DNA from: Cliona cf. orientalis
Lineage: Eukaryota; Porifera; Demospongiae; Clionaida; Clionaidae
Reading direction: 5' to 3'
Assembly (NCBI GenBank): GCA_963930775.1
Contig: OZ005700.1
Location: 2,745,476-2,809,475 of the forward strand
Length of the DNA: 64,000 bases
The notes below the pieces were generated by a model, which did not search any database, was not told the origin of the DNA, and worked only from the letters and a program-made list of their open reading frames with translations. The position numbers and the translations under genes are program-made. Shown piece after piece: positions 40,601 to 49,777 of the stretch. The number at the start of each line of letters is the position of its first letter. Position 1 is the stretch's first letter.

Positions 40601-43600
40601 TCAATGCATTATGTATACAGGCCTTGTGCTTTCAGCTCATGCGCATAGCATTGAATAATTATGGATGGTAAAGGTCGTCAATAATGCTAGTGCCACATGT
40701 TTGGCGGACTGGCCTGGAATGCAAAGCCCCAGAATGTAAGATACCTATATCTACCTAGTCTAGATCTGGTGCAGAAAGAGATTCAGTGATGTTTTGGCTG
40801 ATATCACCAAGAGCCCTATATATTATACAACCAGGGGCTTATGGGGTGTATAAGTCCTTGATGTAACCAAGCAACAACAAAACAAAACCTATAGATTGCG
40901 CAATGTGCGCGCGGGGTTTGTGCTCTATAGAGCTCTAGTTTTAGTTCTAATTCAAGGTGCCTTTCCGAATATCAATTATTTCTAGGCAGTGCCTATTTTA
41001 ATAATTGGAATATATCATACTCACTCCAATTATTCAAACATTCTAATAGCCCAAATGGAAAGTTTACGTAACTTACTTCCTTTCTAATTCATTGAACATC
41101 TTGAACTTCAAGTTTTCTCACCAGCTCTAAATCAACAAAACAGCCACGCGGTACAGCATGGCAGGAGCTAGCTTGAGACAACTCTTAATTCCACATTCAT
41201 CAAAGATTGTGGCTACCACATCTTGGACAGCATATAAGAGCGGAAAGGTAACACGGACTTAAGCTTACACCATAAACCCAAACCCAAACCCCTCTACTAT
41301 CTAAGCTTACACAGATGGTGATTGTTTTGCGATCTCTCAGAGCTCTAGAGGCGACGATTATAAACCTATAGTTGGACATCGACTGCTGTTTCTTTGTTGC
41401 TATAATAGTGCTTTCTTCATTTGCACCAGATCTGTTCTATTTATACTCGAACAAGCCTTTGCCCAACTTTCTATTTAATACCGAACGGTGATATTAATTA
41501 TTATTTTTGGCTGTTTGGATAATTAGAGCGAGTATAGTATTGCCACACTTCGTTGCAACAGGTTAGAATATAATATTATACCCCTCCATAGCTATATTAA
41601 CTATTATATTATATCCTGCTTCCCATTGGTAAATCTACACAACTAATGTGACAAAGGAAACATCTTATAATTGTCAATTACAAGTTTATACAAGTAGAGG
41701 GATTTATCAGGCCACAAACAGGGATTTATCACTTATAACCATCCTTGTTGCCTAGGATACAGGCTAAATAGGATATAATATTATTATTATATAGTTTACT
41801 TGTATAATTGTGTATCCATCTGTTTGACCCCATCTATTTACTGCAAACTAATAATCTTCAACATGTAAGCGGGTACAACTACGTTTTCTACTATGTTTTG
41901 GCCACTACCACAAAGTGACAATTTGTGCGAATTGAGTCAATATAATTATACTGGTCACATTTACCACATCGATTTAACAGAGCTTGAAAAAACAGCCGGA
42001 CATTGGATATTTTCCGCACATTCTGCCCAAATATCCAAGCATAGCAGCTGAGCACTGTGGTTGCCTACCAACTAATTGCTCCAAGTGCTTCTGGATAACA
42101 GTATACATTAGTACTACTATGTGTCAACCCACAGTCATATTTGTCCAGTCACAAGTGAATGCCATGCCCTTTATATTCTGATATAATTCCATGGGGCTAG
42201 TGAAGGCAAACAAGCCTCTCTGCTATGTATAATAATTAATTGCATCATGTTATGTACAAAATTTAATATTGTTTGTACAGATGCAGGTATTATGGAATGG
42301 CCATCTGCAGATGTTTCCTTTACACGACAAGAAGGTATGATCACAAACATGATGTAATGCACGACTGTGTGGTCAGGTGGCTATACACACTACTAGGGTG
42401 ATGTAAACCATCGAGGGGGCGAGCCTTCGCTCACAGTATAGTAAAGGGTTGTCCCCTCTATTATCTTCGATCCAAAGTATATGTAAAAGTAGCTATAGCT
42501 ATCGTCATTCTGAGCACAATCTATTGTAATCAAGAAAGGAGGAAAAATATATAGTTTAATATTAAACATGCAGTTGTGTACTACATTCCCAGTATGTCGG
42601 GAGCTTTGGCCCCTATAAGGCTACAGAATTGTCTGGACAACTATAGCTAGCTTGGACCTAGTCTCGTGAACCTACTTCCACAGCGCTGGATGTATTACAT
42701 CACCAGCACACGGAGAGAGAGGGTCTGGGTGCTTCACCATAATATTGCCTTGGAATGTAATCATTGTCAATGTCACGTGTAAAATTAGAAATAGACTGCA
42801 TGGCAACATCATTAGCCATCACGCTGCGAGCGTCTACATGAACTCGATTATAACATTTTTGTGGACGCAGGCCTCGATATCATGTGACCACTGCAATCCC
42901 ATTGGCTCTGCCGACATTCCTGCAGGCGACACAGCGGAGTGTCCAGAGTTCCCAGACCCTCTCTCTCCGTGTACTGGTGATGCAATACATCCTGATAGAG
43001 GCTGAAAGATGTGAGCATTCAATCGATTTTATACATTTGTAGAGCATCCACTTGGGCTTTAAGCGACTACCACGAGATCACACCCCCAGTATGATTAATT
43101 AGTTATGGCTTGATGATATCCAGCCGAAATCTGAATATCAAAAGTATACATGGGGGGTTTGATGTACGTGTGGGTGGGGACGAGAAACAGAAAAAATGAT
43201 TTTGCATGGCCTTATACTAGCACCTGGAGTAACTAGTGAGGCTATTACATCCAGGAACACTGTATGGTGTATGGAAGTGATTGGCTATGCTTCACCAAAT
43301 TGTCCTTGATCGTAACCTATGCATGGACCTTGACCTATTGGGTGGGTGCCAGAATATCTAACCTCAAAATGTCTAAATCTCAAAATGTCTAATAAGTTCC
43401 CAGGATGTCTAATCCTCTAATCAATTAGCGGGTACACACTGACTGCATACCTATTGACAGGGGTTGTATGTAAGTAGCACACTTCACAACACTGATCAAT
43501 TAGTGGGTACACATTGATTGTACCTGTTGACAGAGGTTGAGTAGTCATACATTTGTATATAAGTAGCACACTTCACAACATGCTTACAACCACGATGGAG

Positions 43601-45583
43601 TTCATCACCAACCAGAAGGGTAACAAGTCACTGCTTTGGAATGGTAGCAGATTCACTGTCAACCGCAAGATGGACAATGGAACTATCTACTGGAGATGTT
43701 GCAAGAGAAGCTGCCCAGCAAGAGTCACCACACAAGATTCCGAGCTAGCCCAAACGAATGGGCATAATCATCCGGTAGATCCCACTGAGACGAGAGTGGA
43801 GGAAATCAAGAGCAACCTGAGAAAGAGAGCAAGAGAAGAACTCACTCCAGTTCCTCGCATCTATAATGAAGCCCTTATTGAACTATCAACTCAAGAAGAT
43901 CGTGACAGTGTGGCTGCACAGCTACCTATGTTCAGCTCACTCAAGTCATCTTGGGAATTCATTGAGCTGGTACAGAAGGAGCAGGCTTCCACTGAGGTTG
44001 CCATTGAGCAAGTTGCTGCTGGCAGAAGGAGAAGAGCAAAGAGAAGGAAGGTGGTACAGCATGAGGAGCAAATCAAGAGGCTAACTGACGAGTTTCGAGA
44101 TGGTGATAGGTCCCTTGACTCACTTCTGAGCAGCATGTCACATTGTGTTGTATTTTTTGACTATTAAAATTAATTGTATTGCTTCATTAAATACATATAA
44201 ACAGTTGTTGGCACCTTTTAGACATTATGGGATGAATTACTTTAGTTAGACATTTTGGGATTTAGACATTTTAGGATTAGACATTCTGGGAACAATTCGA
44301 CCTATTATCCCATGATCCAGTGAGATAGCGTCCCGGGCAAGCACCCACTCCTGGGTTAGCGCCCATGTACTACATTTCAAGGGGTCAATGTAGTAGCTTC
44401 TATACCAGAATCCCAGGTAAGCACCCACATGGGCCAGATCACGAGTAATTTTTAAGCGCCCATGGGCTGTCCAGTAGTACCACGGGACCAGTTACATCTC
44501 TATGGTTTTAATGACATTTAATTGTGCTCACTCATGTCCATAATATCAGAATAGAGCACTAAAAGTGTCACAGGCATCCACATCTTATGGGTCTCTTTAG
44601 CAATTGCTAGTCCTCTTGATTTTCATATACTCCTTGACATAATATTAGGTGATAAATCTGACTTCAAGATGACAAAAGCAAAAGCAAACTATAGTGCACA
44701 TGTTCCCCTTCGTTGGAACCTTGAGGGGGCACATCAAAAAGGAGTTGATGGAGAAGGAATTACTATAGCTGTACTTGATTCTGGTGTCAATCGAAACCAT
44801 GACGCTTTTGCTAAAACAATTCTAAGTGGAAGGAACTTCATTGATGGAAAAGGACATGACTACTGGTGCTCTAACCGAGAAGCACATGGCTCTATGGTGA
44901 CAGGTATTATTACAAAGTACGCTCCTAAGGCAGAGATATATGTTTGTTGTGTGTCTGAAGAGAACAGATTCAAACCAAAAGCCATCATCAGAGCACTTGA
45001 ACATCTACAAAAAAGTTATGAGGATGAACATATTAGCGATAAAAAGAAATGTCAGGTGATTGTTATGTCATTTGGGCATTACAATAGGGAAGAATATCCA
45101 GAACGTAAAAAATTGATTAGTGATCTAGCCTGTAAAGGTGTGATTTGTGTGGCTGCTATAGGTAACTATGGTCTATATGCTGACCAGCTTGCTTACCCTG
45201 CTCTTCTTGATGAAGTGATTGCTGTTGGTGGCTTAACTGAGTTTGGTCACGAACCAGCAACGTTTAACCCTCCAGGTAAAATTGATGTGTATGCTCCTGG
45301 AGAAGCTATATGTTTTCCAGCTGATACTAGCAACAGGAAGTATCGAAAGGGTGGTGGAACTTCTTGTGCAGCCCCAGCTATCGGGGGAATTGTGGCTCTT
45401 CTCATGCAGCTGGCACGTAAGAGTGACGATAAAATTAACAACACCAAAGCAATTAAGATGATCTTTTCACATATGAAAAGAAAAGTAACGGAAAAGAAGA
45501 TAGAAGTCCTTGACCCAAAATATTTCTTTGATGAATATGGAACACCAGATAAATTCAAAATTTTTTTACAAAAGTATAACTGA
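22692..45583 (+). CDS. DED-ZU5-UPA-subtilisin (S8) protease, novel architecture
   Basis: Eleven exons join in phase to 969 residues: 22692-23283, 23623-23700, 23967-24011, 24264-24314, 28022-28072, 34229-34405, 36818-37413, 39278-39412, 39481-39676, 42281-42334 and 44649-45583. Residues 1-198 are helical, with a DED-like fold at about 105-190 (KLLQEEL... LLLLEKAHQ... DDLIKLYFEQF). A Ser-rich linker follows. A ZU5 domain (IPFIIPPQ... IQIPPHAIPEGS) leads to DHFCF at 483-487, where PIDD1, NLRP1 and CARD8 self-cleave at HF|S. A UPA-like region (RLHVYASYFLETCIA... EKQMD) spans about 500-640. The C-terminal S8 domain (about 659-969) keeps Asp702 (VLDSGV), His738 (AHGSM), Asn831 (IGNYG) and Ser897 (GTSCAAP). 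There is no signal peptide or S8 propeptide. Exon linkage across the large introns is inferred from phase and paralogs; two separate genes remain possible. Confidence 0.72.
24044..24193. mobile_element. MITE with TACCGTA ends (GTCCCGGG family), copy A
   Basis: A 150-bp element with inverted ends TACCGTAATGTCCCGGGCAA and CGGGACACTACGGTA. A copy sits in the same intron of paralog B (51482-51647), so this insertion predates the gene duplication. Confidence 0.85.
24490..25750. mobile_element. Composite foldback element in DED-protease intron
   Basis: Long inverted arms at 24743-25110 and 25395-25750 (ends ACTAGTGACACGCAGGGA and its inverse) make a foldback of about 1.0 kb. A second inverted pair, GGGGTGAGCCTGAGCGAGCC at 24492 and its mirror near 25363-25385, overlaps it. 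A single-arm relative lies at 54935-55565. No transposase is seen. Confidence 0.75.
26086..26180 (+). repeat. tRNA-derived SINE-like fragment
   Basis: TGGCTGAGTG resembles a tRNA A box and GGTTCGAATC a B box about 45 bases later, with a plausible T stem and then T runs (pol III terminator-like). The acceptor arms do not pair, so this is a decayed SINE or tRNA pseudogene rather than a working tRNA. Confidence 0.4.
27740..27980. repeat. Truncated copy of the CGTACTCGCTCTAATTA element
   Basis: The right part ends GTTCGGATAATTAGAGCAAGTATGGTA and resembles the right halves of the elements at 41013-41540 and 47735-49161. Confidence 0.55.
28612..28715 (+). CDS. Alternative terminal exon of the DED-protease gene (short form)
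   Basis: After the acceptor CTGCAG, a phase-1 exon reads EDKGPRDVADMVSGLK... then stops. It matches the final exon of paralog B (EEKGPKDIEVMVSGLKIK-stop at 52766-52821). Joined to the first five exons it would make a DED-only protein of about 305 residues. It may compete with the long ZU5-protease form or be an inherited relic. Confidence 0.6.
29457..30040. repeat. Interspersed element, TAGAGCTCTATAGAGC / GCGGGGTAA family
   Basis: Starts ACTAGAGCTCTATAGAGCAC and ends GTGCGTGCGGGGTAA. The interior contains a block resembling CGCTTAGATGCCTACATCTC, shared with 40339-40940 and 61243-61757. It is non-coding. Confidence 0.65.
30963..31243. repeat. Palindromic element, copy 1 (AAAGGGTCTGGGGACTGG)
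   Basis: The left arm with AAGGGAAAGGGTCTGGGGAC and the right arm with GTCCCCAGACCCTTTCCCCT form a long inverted repeat. A second copy lies at 33667-33955. Confidence 0.75.
31330..31843. repeat. Interspersed element, TAGAGCTC / GCGGGGTAA family
   Basis: Begins ACTAGAGCTCATAGAGCACC and ends GCACGCGGGGTAAC. The interior resembles 34985-36486 in inverse orientation, with shared GGTGGGTGTGTC and GACAGACAAACCGATTGC blocks. It is non-coding. Confidence 0.6.
32880..33490. repeat. Repeat-like intron segment with poly-G tract
   Basis: Contains AGGGGTGGATCTAGGAATC, related to 27322 onward, and a poly-G run at about 33104-33130. No gene is recognised; the poly-G is a likely assembly weak point. Confidence 0.45.
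33667..33955. repeat. Palindromic element, copy 2
   Basis: Arms match 30963-31243 (AAGGGGAAAGGGTCTGGGCA and its mirror). It lies in the same long intron of the DED-protease gene. Confidence 0.75.
34985..36486. repeat. Composite interspersed element, GGGGTA / TAGAGCTC family
   Basis: The left end carries GCGCGCATGCACAGCAGGGG and the right end TGCTCTATGAGCTCTAGTTT, the family termini in inverse orientation to 31330-31843. The middle has unrelated AT-rich sequence, possibly a nested insert. No protein is recognised. Confidence 0.55.
37456..37682. repeat. Diverged MITE of the AATTTGGCGG family
   Basis: Ends ACCATATACACAGAAATTTC and CTGGTTATATGGTAT with internal TTTGGCGGA blocks, an eroded relative of 14006-14227. 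Confidence 0.55.
38438..38690 (-). pseudogene. Unrecognised coding-like exon, opposite strand in intron
   Basis: An ATG-started frame of about 85 codons ends at a good donor (ATAT then GTAAGT) and contains FWERYYTLRPTKEFADNW and LYQHITNVIFNHLIKEHY, which look protein-like. Upstream sequence is coding-like in another frame, and a further minus-strand frame lies at 38344-38084. I do not recognise the family. It may be a degraded gene or transposon relic inside the intron. Confidence 0.3.
39722..40273. mobile_element. pogo/Tigger-like MITE with TA duplication
   Basis: A 552-bp element: left end CAGTCGAGCCTCTGATAACG, right end TTCGGAGGCTCGACTG, flanked by TA on both sides. The CAGTYRAGCCTC terminus resembles Tc1/mariner-pogo elements. 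The interior has repeated AGCGGACA/TGTCCGCT motifs. A relative lies at 59480-60036. Confidence 0.85.
40339..40940. repeat. Interspersed element, GCGGGGTA / TAGAGCTC family
   Basis: Begins TTACCCCGCGCGCATGCGCA and ends GTGCTCTATAGAGCTCTAGT, inverse to 61243-61757. No coding sequence. Confidence 0.65.
41013..41540. mobile_element. Uninterrupted relative of the CGTACTCGCTCTAATTA element
   Basis: Left end ATACTCACTCCAATTATTCA, right end TTGGATAATTAGAGCGAGTA. It is the intact, roughly 530-bp form of the element that at 47735-49161 carries a nested insert. Confidence 0.75.
42688..42992. repeat. Palindromic element (GGATGTATTACATCACCAGC)
   Basis: A 305-bp inverted repeat with outer arms of more than 40 bp (GGATGTATTACATCACCAGC... 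and the mirror ending ...GTACTGGTGATGCAATACATCC). Confidence 0.75.
43349..44289. mobile_element. TIR element carrying a FLYWCH protein gene
   Basis: An element of about 940 bp. The left end CCAGAATATCTAACCTCAAA and the right end TTTAGGATTAGACATTCTGG are inverted repeats built from AGACATTTTG units (about 45 bp, near 90% match by eye). It encloses one intronless reading frame. No clear target duplication is visible. The tandem copy of GCGGGTACACACTGACTG (about 43420-43490 and 43500-43580) lies inside. Confidence 0.7.
43580..44167 (+). CDS. FLYWCH zinc-finger protein (transposon-borne)
   Basis: An intronless frame of 195 codons. Near the N-terminus is one FLYWCH-type zinc finger: FITNQKGNKSLLWNG, YWRCCKRSCPARV and NGHNHP supply the Cys2His2 ligands. 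A basic stretch (RRRRAKRRK) and a helical C-terminus follow. FLYWCH domains bind DNA and occur in Mutator-like transposable elements. No transposase core is present, so the element looks non-autonomous, or the protein could be an accessory DNA-binding factor. It sits in the intron just before the S8 exon and in the same orientation, so it may be transcribed with the host gene. An internal ATG at 43595 is an alternative start. Confidence 0.75.
   Translation: MLTTTMEFITNQKGNKSLLWNGSRFTVNRKMDNGTIYWRCCKRSCPARVTTQDSELAQTNGHNHPVDPTETRVEEIKSNLRKRAREELTPVPRIYNEALIELSTQEDRDSVAAQLPMFSSLKSSWEFIELVQKEQASTEVAIEQVAAGRRRRAKRRKVVQHEEQIKRLTDEFRDGDRSLDSLLSSMSHCVVFFDY
44326..44490. repeat. MITE, GTCCCGGG family, copy
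   Basis: Starts near AGCGTCCCGGGCAAGCACCC and ends CAGTAGTACCACGGGAC, like 24044-24193. It lies between the FLYWCH element and the S8 exon. Confidence 0.7.
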
Positions 45584-46732
45584 TCAACCAGCATGTCACT
45601 AAAATGTACCAGAGACCTGCAGCTATGGTTTATTACTTTTTCTTGTAATTATTAAATGTTATGTCAATGTAAAATTTTCCAACCTCTTGAGTATTCATGC
45701 TATTAGTAGCTGCCTGGAAGACTGCTTCCTAGCTGAATCCATTCATACATGTTCATAGCTCTTTTATCATAATTGATGAGTTTGTTGCATGCAGAACTCG
45801 AACGTTAGCTGACCAAGGCGAGGGCAATATTCATATTACCCAGGATGTGGTTGGTTAAGGCAATATGCCACATGGGTGCGCGATCATTGCATTTTTTCTG
45901 GCTGTTTGATGGGCAAAACTTGAGAAAATGACATGTAAGGCATACTGACACAAATAGCAAGTTTGCTAGCTGTAGCTATGGTTTTTATTGGCTTATAGAC
46001 TCCAATATCTACATTGTACTGTCGGGTGGGGGGGGGGCTTATATACGAGACAAAACTACCTATGCAGAAACATGAGCCAAAGTGCAGGGGGGCTTATGTG
46101 TACGGGGGGGCATATTTGTGGGATTATACGGTATTACCCAGCCACAGCCACTCTTGCACCATGATCTTTGCCATATTATTATAAGCTATGTCCAAAGCAA
46201 TATCTATGTATGTATGTACAAACACATTAGATGGGCATTATGGATGTTTTTGGCTGTCTTGACTTCTGGTGATTTAAAGGTGCTCTGAAACGAAAGTTGA
46301 ATCGCCCACCTACATTTTTGAATTCCTGATCCGATTTTCAAAGCTCAAACCTGATTGGTCAATCTAATGTCATCGCAAAGGAGTAACCAAGTGATATTTT
46401 CGCGCTTGTGCTTGCACTGATTGAGAGGTACATGTAAGATGCATGAACGATCAATCAATTCACAAGGTGAAAGGTAGAGAAGATGGCTCATGATCCTGCT
46501 ATCATCGACATCGATCAAGCGGGGTGGTAAACGTCCAGGAGGTGGCCTCGTACTCGCAAACTTTCTACACTACGATAATAATTATGCAACGCGCCATGCA
46601 TGCGCTTAGTGCTTTCACGTGTTGTTTGATTACATAATGACTTCCATTTCAGAGCACCTTTAATCACTATTTTAATCAGAGGAAAACTAGTGCAACGAAT
46701 CACATACAAGAAATGATCAATATATCTCCAAA
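45584..46732. other. Intergenic region after the protease gene
   Basis: Holds the likely 3' UTR of the S8 gene, a G-rich run at 46024-46040 followed by an end GATTATACGGTATT (possible MITE relic), and AT-rich sequence. No gene is recognised. Confidence 0.5.
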
Positions 46733-47734
46733 AGTGAGTACCCTCGTGATGATATTGGGCCTAGGAACTGGTGCAGAGGTGAAGTTGAATTCATTGCTCC
46801 ATCCATAGGCATCATCGATATCACCAAACCGATAGAATTACTTAGTACATAGGTATCAAGCTACAAAGATAGACTTGAAAAAAGCACAATAAATAATATA
46901 TTATTTTAGCTACTGCCGCCAGCCAGCAGTTTTTGCTGAGTACAATGTATAACGTAATCTTTGTGTAAAGATATTCATTGACTGACTTGTTCAGGGTGAC
47001 CCTGTGTATCATGCCAGGGTCAATCCACCCATAGTCCTTAGCCGGGCTGTCACACATGTCCATTGCCTTGTACATACTACTAGTGGCCTGAATAAACATA
47101 CACACACACACACCAAGAAAAGAAAGCTTACTTACTAAAGCACGTGATTAAGTACTATAGTATACATTGTACATTTTTTGTGCGAAGATAGTTGTTTGTC
47201 TGAGTCCCCCACTTGACCTGTGGATTATTTCTATCTCGAGTAACCCACATTAACCTGTGAAAAATACTTGATCAGCTCAAAGTGGTTAGTAATTATTAAT
47301 ATTAAACAACATATACCATCTCAGTGATGTCGTTGGTGAGTGCCAGATGACCATGAAGTGGTTCATTTGGGTTCTTAAGGTAACTATGTTAGATACAGCA
47401 GCCAAGGTGGGGTTATCAAATCCTGAAAATCAACATCATAACATTATAAATCATGGGGGAAACTTAATTAAACATACCTCCTCTGAAGAATCCAAATTGG
47501 AAGACACCACGCATGTTGACCATGTAGAAACTCAGGGTACCAACACCCTTTAATAAGTGGGCTTCAGACACATAACAATACTGTAAATCATCAGATAAAT
47601 GTGTCAAATTACTGCTAGGATGTCACAAATAAAGCCTGGACCCCTAGGCCCTGTCAGTGTTTAAAGCCGAGGCTAAGGATTGATTAATTATGACAAGTTA
47701 ATGGCCCCTTAAACAATTAATACCTCTGAGAATG

Positions 47735-49161
47735 TACCGTACTCGCTCTAATTATTCGAACATTCTAATAGTCCGAACGGCAAGTTTAAATAATTTATTT
47801 CCTTCCTAATTCGTCGAACATCTTGAATTTCAAGTTTTCTCATCCGCTTTAAATCAACCGAACGGCCACGCGGTACAGCATGGCAGGAGCTCGAGACCAC
47901 TCTTCCACATTCATCGAAGAGTGTGGCTACCACATCTTGGACAGCATATAAGAGCGGAAAGGTATTAAACAGACACAGACAGCGATCATTTTGCGATCGA
48001 TACTGAGAACTCTAGAGCTGACAACGATAAACCTATTGTTGGACATCGACAGTCTACACTAAGACCTACCGTTTAATGGCAAAACGGAAATGATGTTTTC
48101 CTGCGTATGATTACGCACACGTGCGTACGTATTACGCGGGTACACGCAATAATCTCGTATATGTCCGTATATCTATCCGTGTACCGCGCCCTACCCAGGA
48201 CAGAATGAATTTTTCTCGTTTTCGAAGGCTCGTTTCTCGAAGCGCCTCGAGCGGTTCTGTTCCACGCTACTGATATACATTGCCACTATGGTATAGACAT
48301 CGAGGATGCCTCGTTTTTCGTTCTGGAATGAGTGTTACAGATTTGCCCCGAATTCAAAGTTCCATTCAGCCAGAAAAGATCAAGAAATGGACGAGCGAGT
48401 TGAACTGTCACGAAGAAAGTACTCAAGACGAAGAGTTGATAGCTATAACTTAGCTAATTTAGTAGCTAAAGTTTAGTATTTTCTTTAGTTGACAGTCTAG
48501 CTAGCTACTATCAAGAAAATATAACAGGCTAAAGTGATTAATTATTTTAGATTTTCAAAGAGCGCTCGTGGTGGCTGAGTGACCCTGGAAGACTCGGGAT
48601 TCAGCGGAGTAACTGCTCTGGTACTTACCTACTAGTGGACCAAGTCCCCTAGCGCTGGTGTGAGTGTTACAGATTTGCCCCGAATTCAAAGATGCCATCA
48701 GCCATACGCGGCTGAAAACTGGTTCATGTCTACATCCGTCATCTCGGCACGCTTAGTCTTGTTCTTGGTATCAATGTGAAGCTCAGCTCCTCTTCTTTAC
48801 AGTGGTACTTTAGATAGAACGATAGCTAACTCACAATAGAAGATACAGTTGTACATAGACATGCACTATTTTTGACCCCACGTGTATGGCATGCATATCA
48901 TTAACCCCCATAGGCGCCATGCAAACCGCGCGTTGACATTAAAATGTATTGTACGTATATGGACTTCCGGTGGTCTTAGTGTAGACTGTCGATTGCTGTT
49001 TCTTCGTCGCTATAATAGTGCTTCCTCCATTTGCACCGGATCCGTTCTATTTACACTCGAACAAACCATTGCCCGAATTTATTTACTTTCTATTTAACAC
49101 CGAACGGCGATATTAATAATTATTATTTTTTGCCGTTCGGATAATTAGAGCGAGTACGGTA
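47735..49161. mobile_element. TIR element (TACCGTACTCGCTCTAATTA) inside PAP3
   Basis: 1427 bp. The left end TACCGTACTCGCTCTAATTA and the right end TAATTAGAGCGAGTACGGTA are near-perfect inverted repeats, with TA as likely target duplication. It splits PAP3 between exons 2 and 3. About 940 bp of its length is a second, nested element. No transposase is recognised. Confidence 0.9.
48050..48988. mobile_element. Nested TIR element, TCGA target duplication
   Basis: 939 bp with 16-17-bp ends CAGTCTACACTAAGACC and GGTCTTAGTGTAGACTG, flanked by TCGA at 48046-48049 and 48989-48992. The relative at 41013-41540 shows the empty site CATCGACTGCTG. The interior has a tandemly repeated GTGTTACAGATTTGCCCCGA motif and no clear gene. 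Confidence 0.88.
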
Positions 49162-49567
49162 GTCTCCTAAAACCACTAGAACCATTTTGCTAGAAAATAT
49201 TCACATGATTGTACCTGATATTTTACGGGAGCTTGTTGCTTTGCATCGATGGAGAAGGAGTCATTTGGCAGCAGCCACACTCCAATCCAGTCCAGCTTCC
49301 GAGGCAGTATCACCCCACTCCAGTTCACCCTCACCCATTCTCCAGACTGATCGAGCATGGATGGCCCGGCCACTATTTTGATGCTCTCTTCTGCATGAAC
49401 ACAAAGGAAGCTGTGTTCACCATAGCTGAACACGAAAAATTATGTGACTTACCAAACCTTGTGGTTGTCCTTTCATGTCGAAGCGATGCCAGTGGGTTTA
49501 CTTCTAAATGCAGCCAACATACATTTGCTAAGGAAGCAAATATAAGTAGATGTACTCGAAGAAACAT

Positions 49568-49777
49568 CACTGATCTTTCAGCACCCGTGGGGCTGGGCTA
49601 CGTAGCTCGAGCCTGATAAACCACGCCCACAAGGTTGTATCCGCACCGCGCATGCGCACTCGGTATTTTGGAAACCCCCTCTTGACTGACTAGTGCATGT
49701 ATTATCTCTGCTAGTACACACACACGCACCTGTGTTTTTCAAACATACCTCACCTCAGGCTACTACTAGGCTAGAGC
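49568..49777. promoter_or_regulatory. Duplicated divergent promoter with NRF1-like site
   Basis: Paralogous to 22530-22691, with CGCGCATGCGCA at 49647-49658. It lies between PAP3 and DED paralog B. Confidence 0.55.

Larger units (their letters stand above)
46733..49567 (-). pseudogene. Purple acid phosphatase copy 3, truncated and interrupted
   Basis: A third PAP copy, read on the minus strand. Exons 1 (near 49567-49455) and 2 (about 49393-49216) precede a 1.43-kb transposon (47735-49161). Exons 3-7 follow between 47582 and 46733. Exon 4 has a one-base deletion (TTAAGGTAAC where copies 1 and 2 have an extra A), which breaks the frame, and exon 7 has a 6-bp insertion. Exons 8-15, which hold all metal-binding motifs, are gone. 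Only the signal peptide and N-terminal domain could be made. Confidence 0.92.

Noticed and set aside
48560..48660. Possible tRNA gene near GTGGTGGCTGAGTGACCC
   Set aside because: An A-box-like motif is present, but there is no properly placed GGTTCGAATCC B box or paired acceptor stem.
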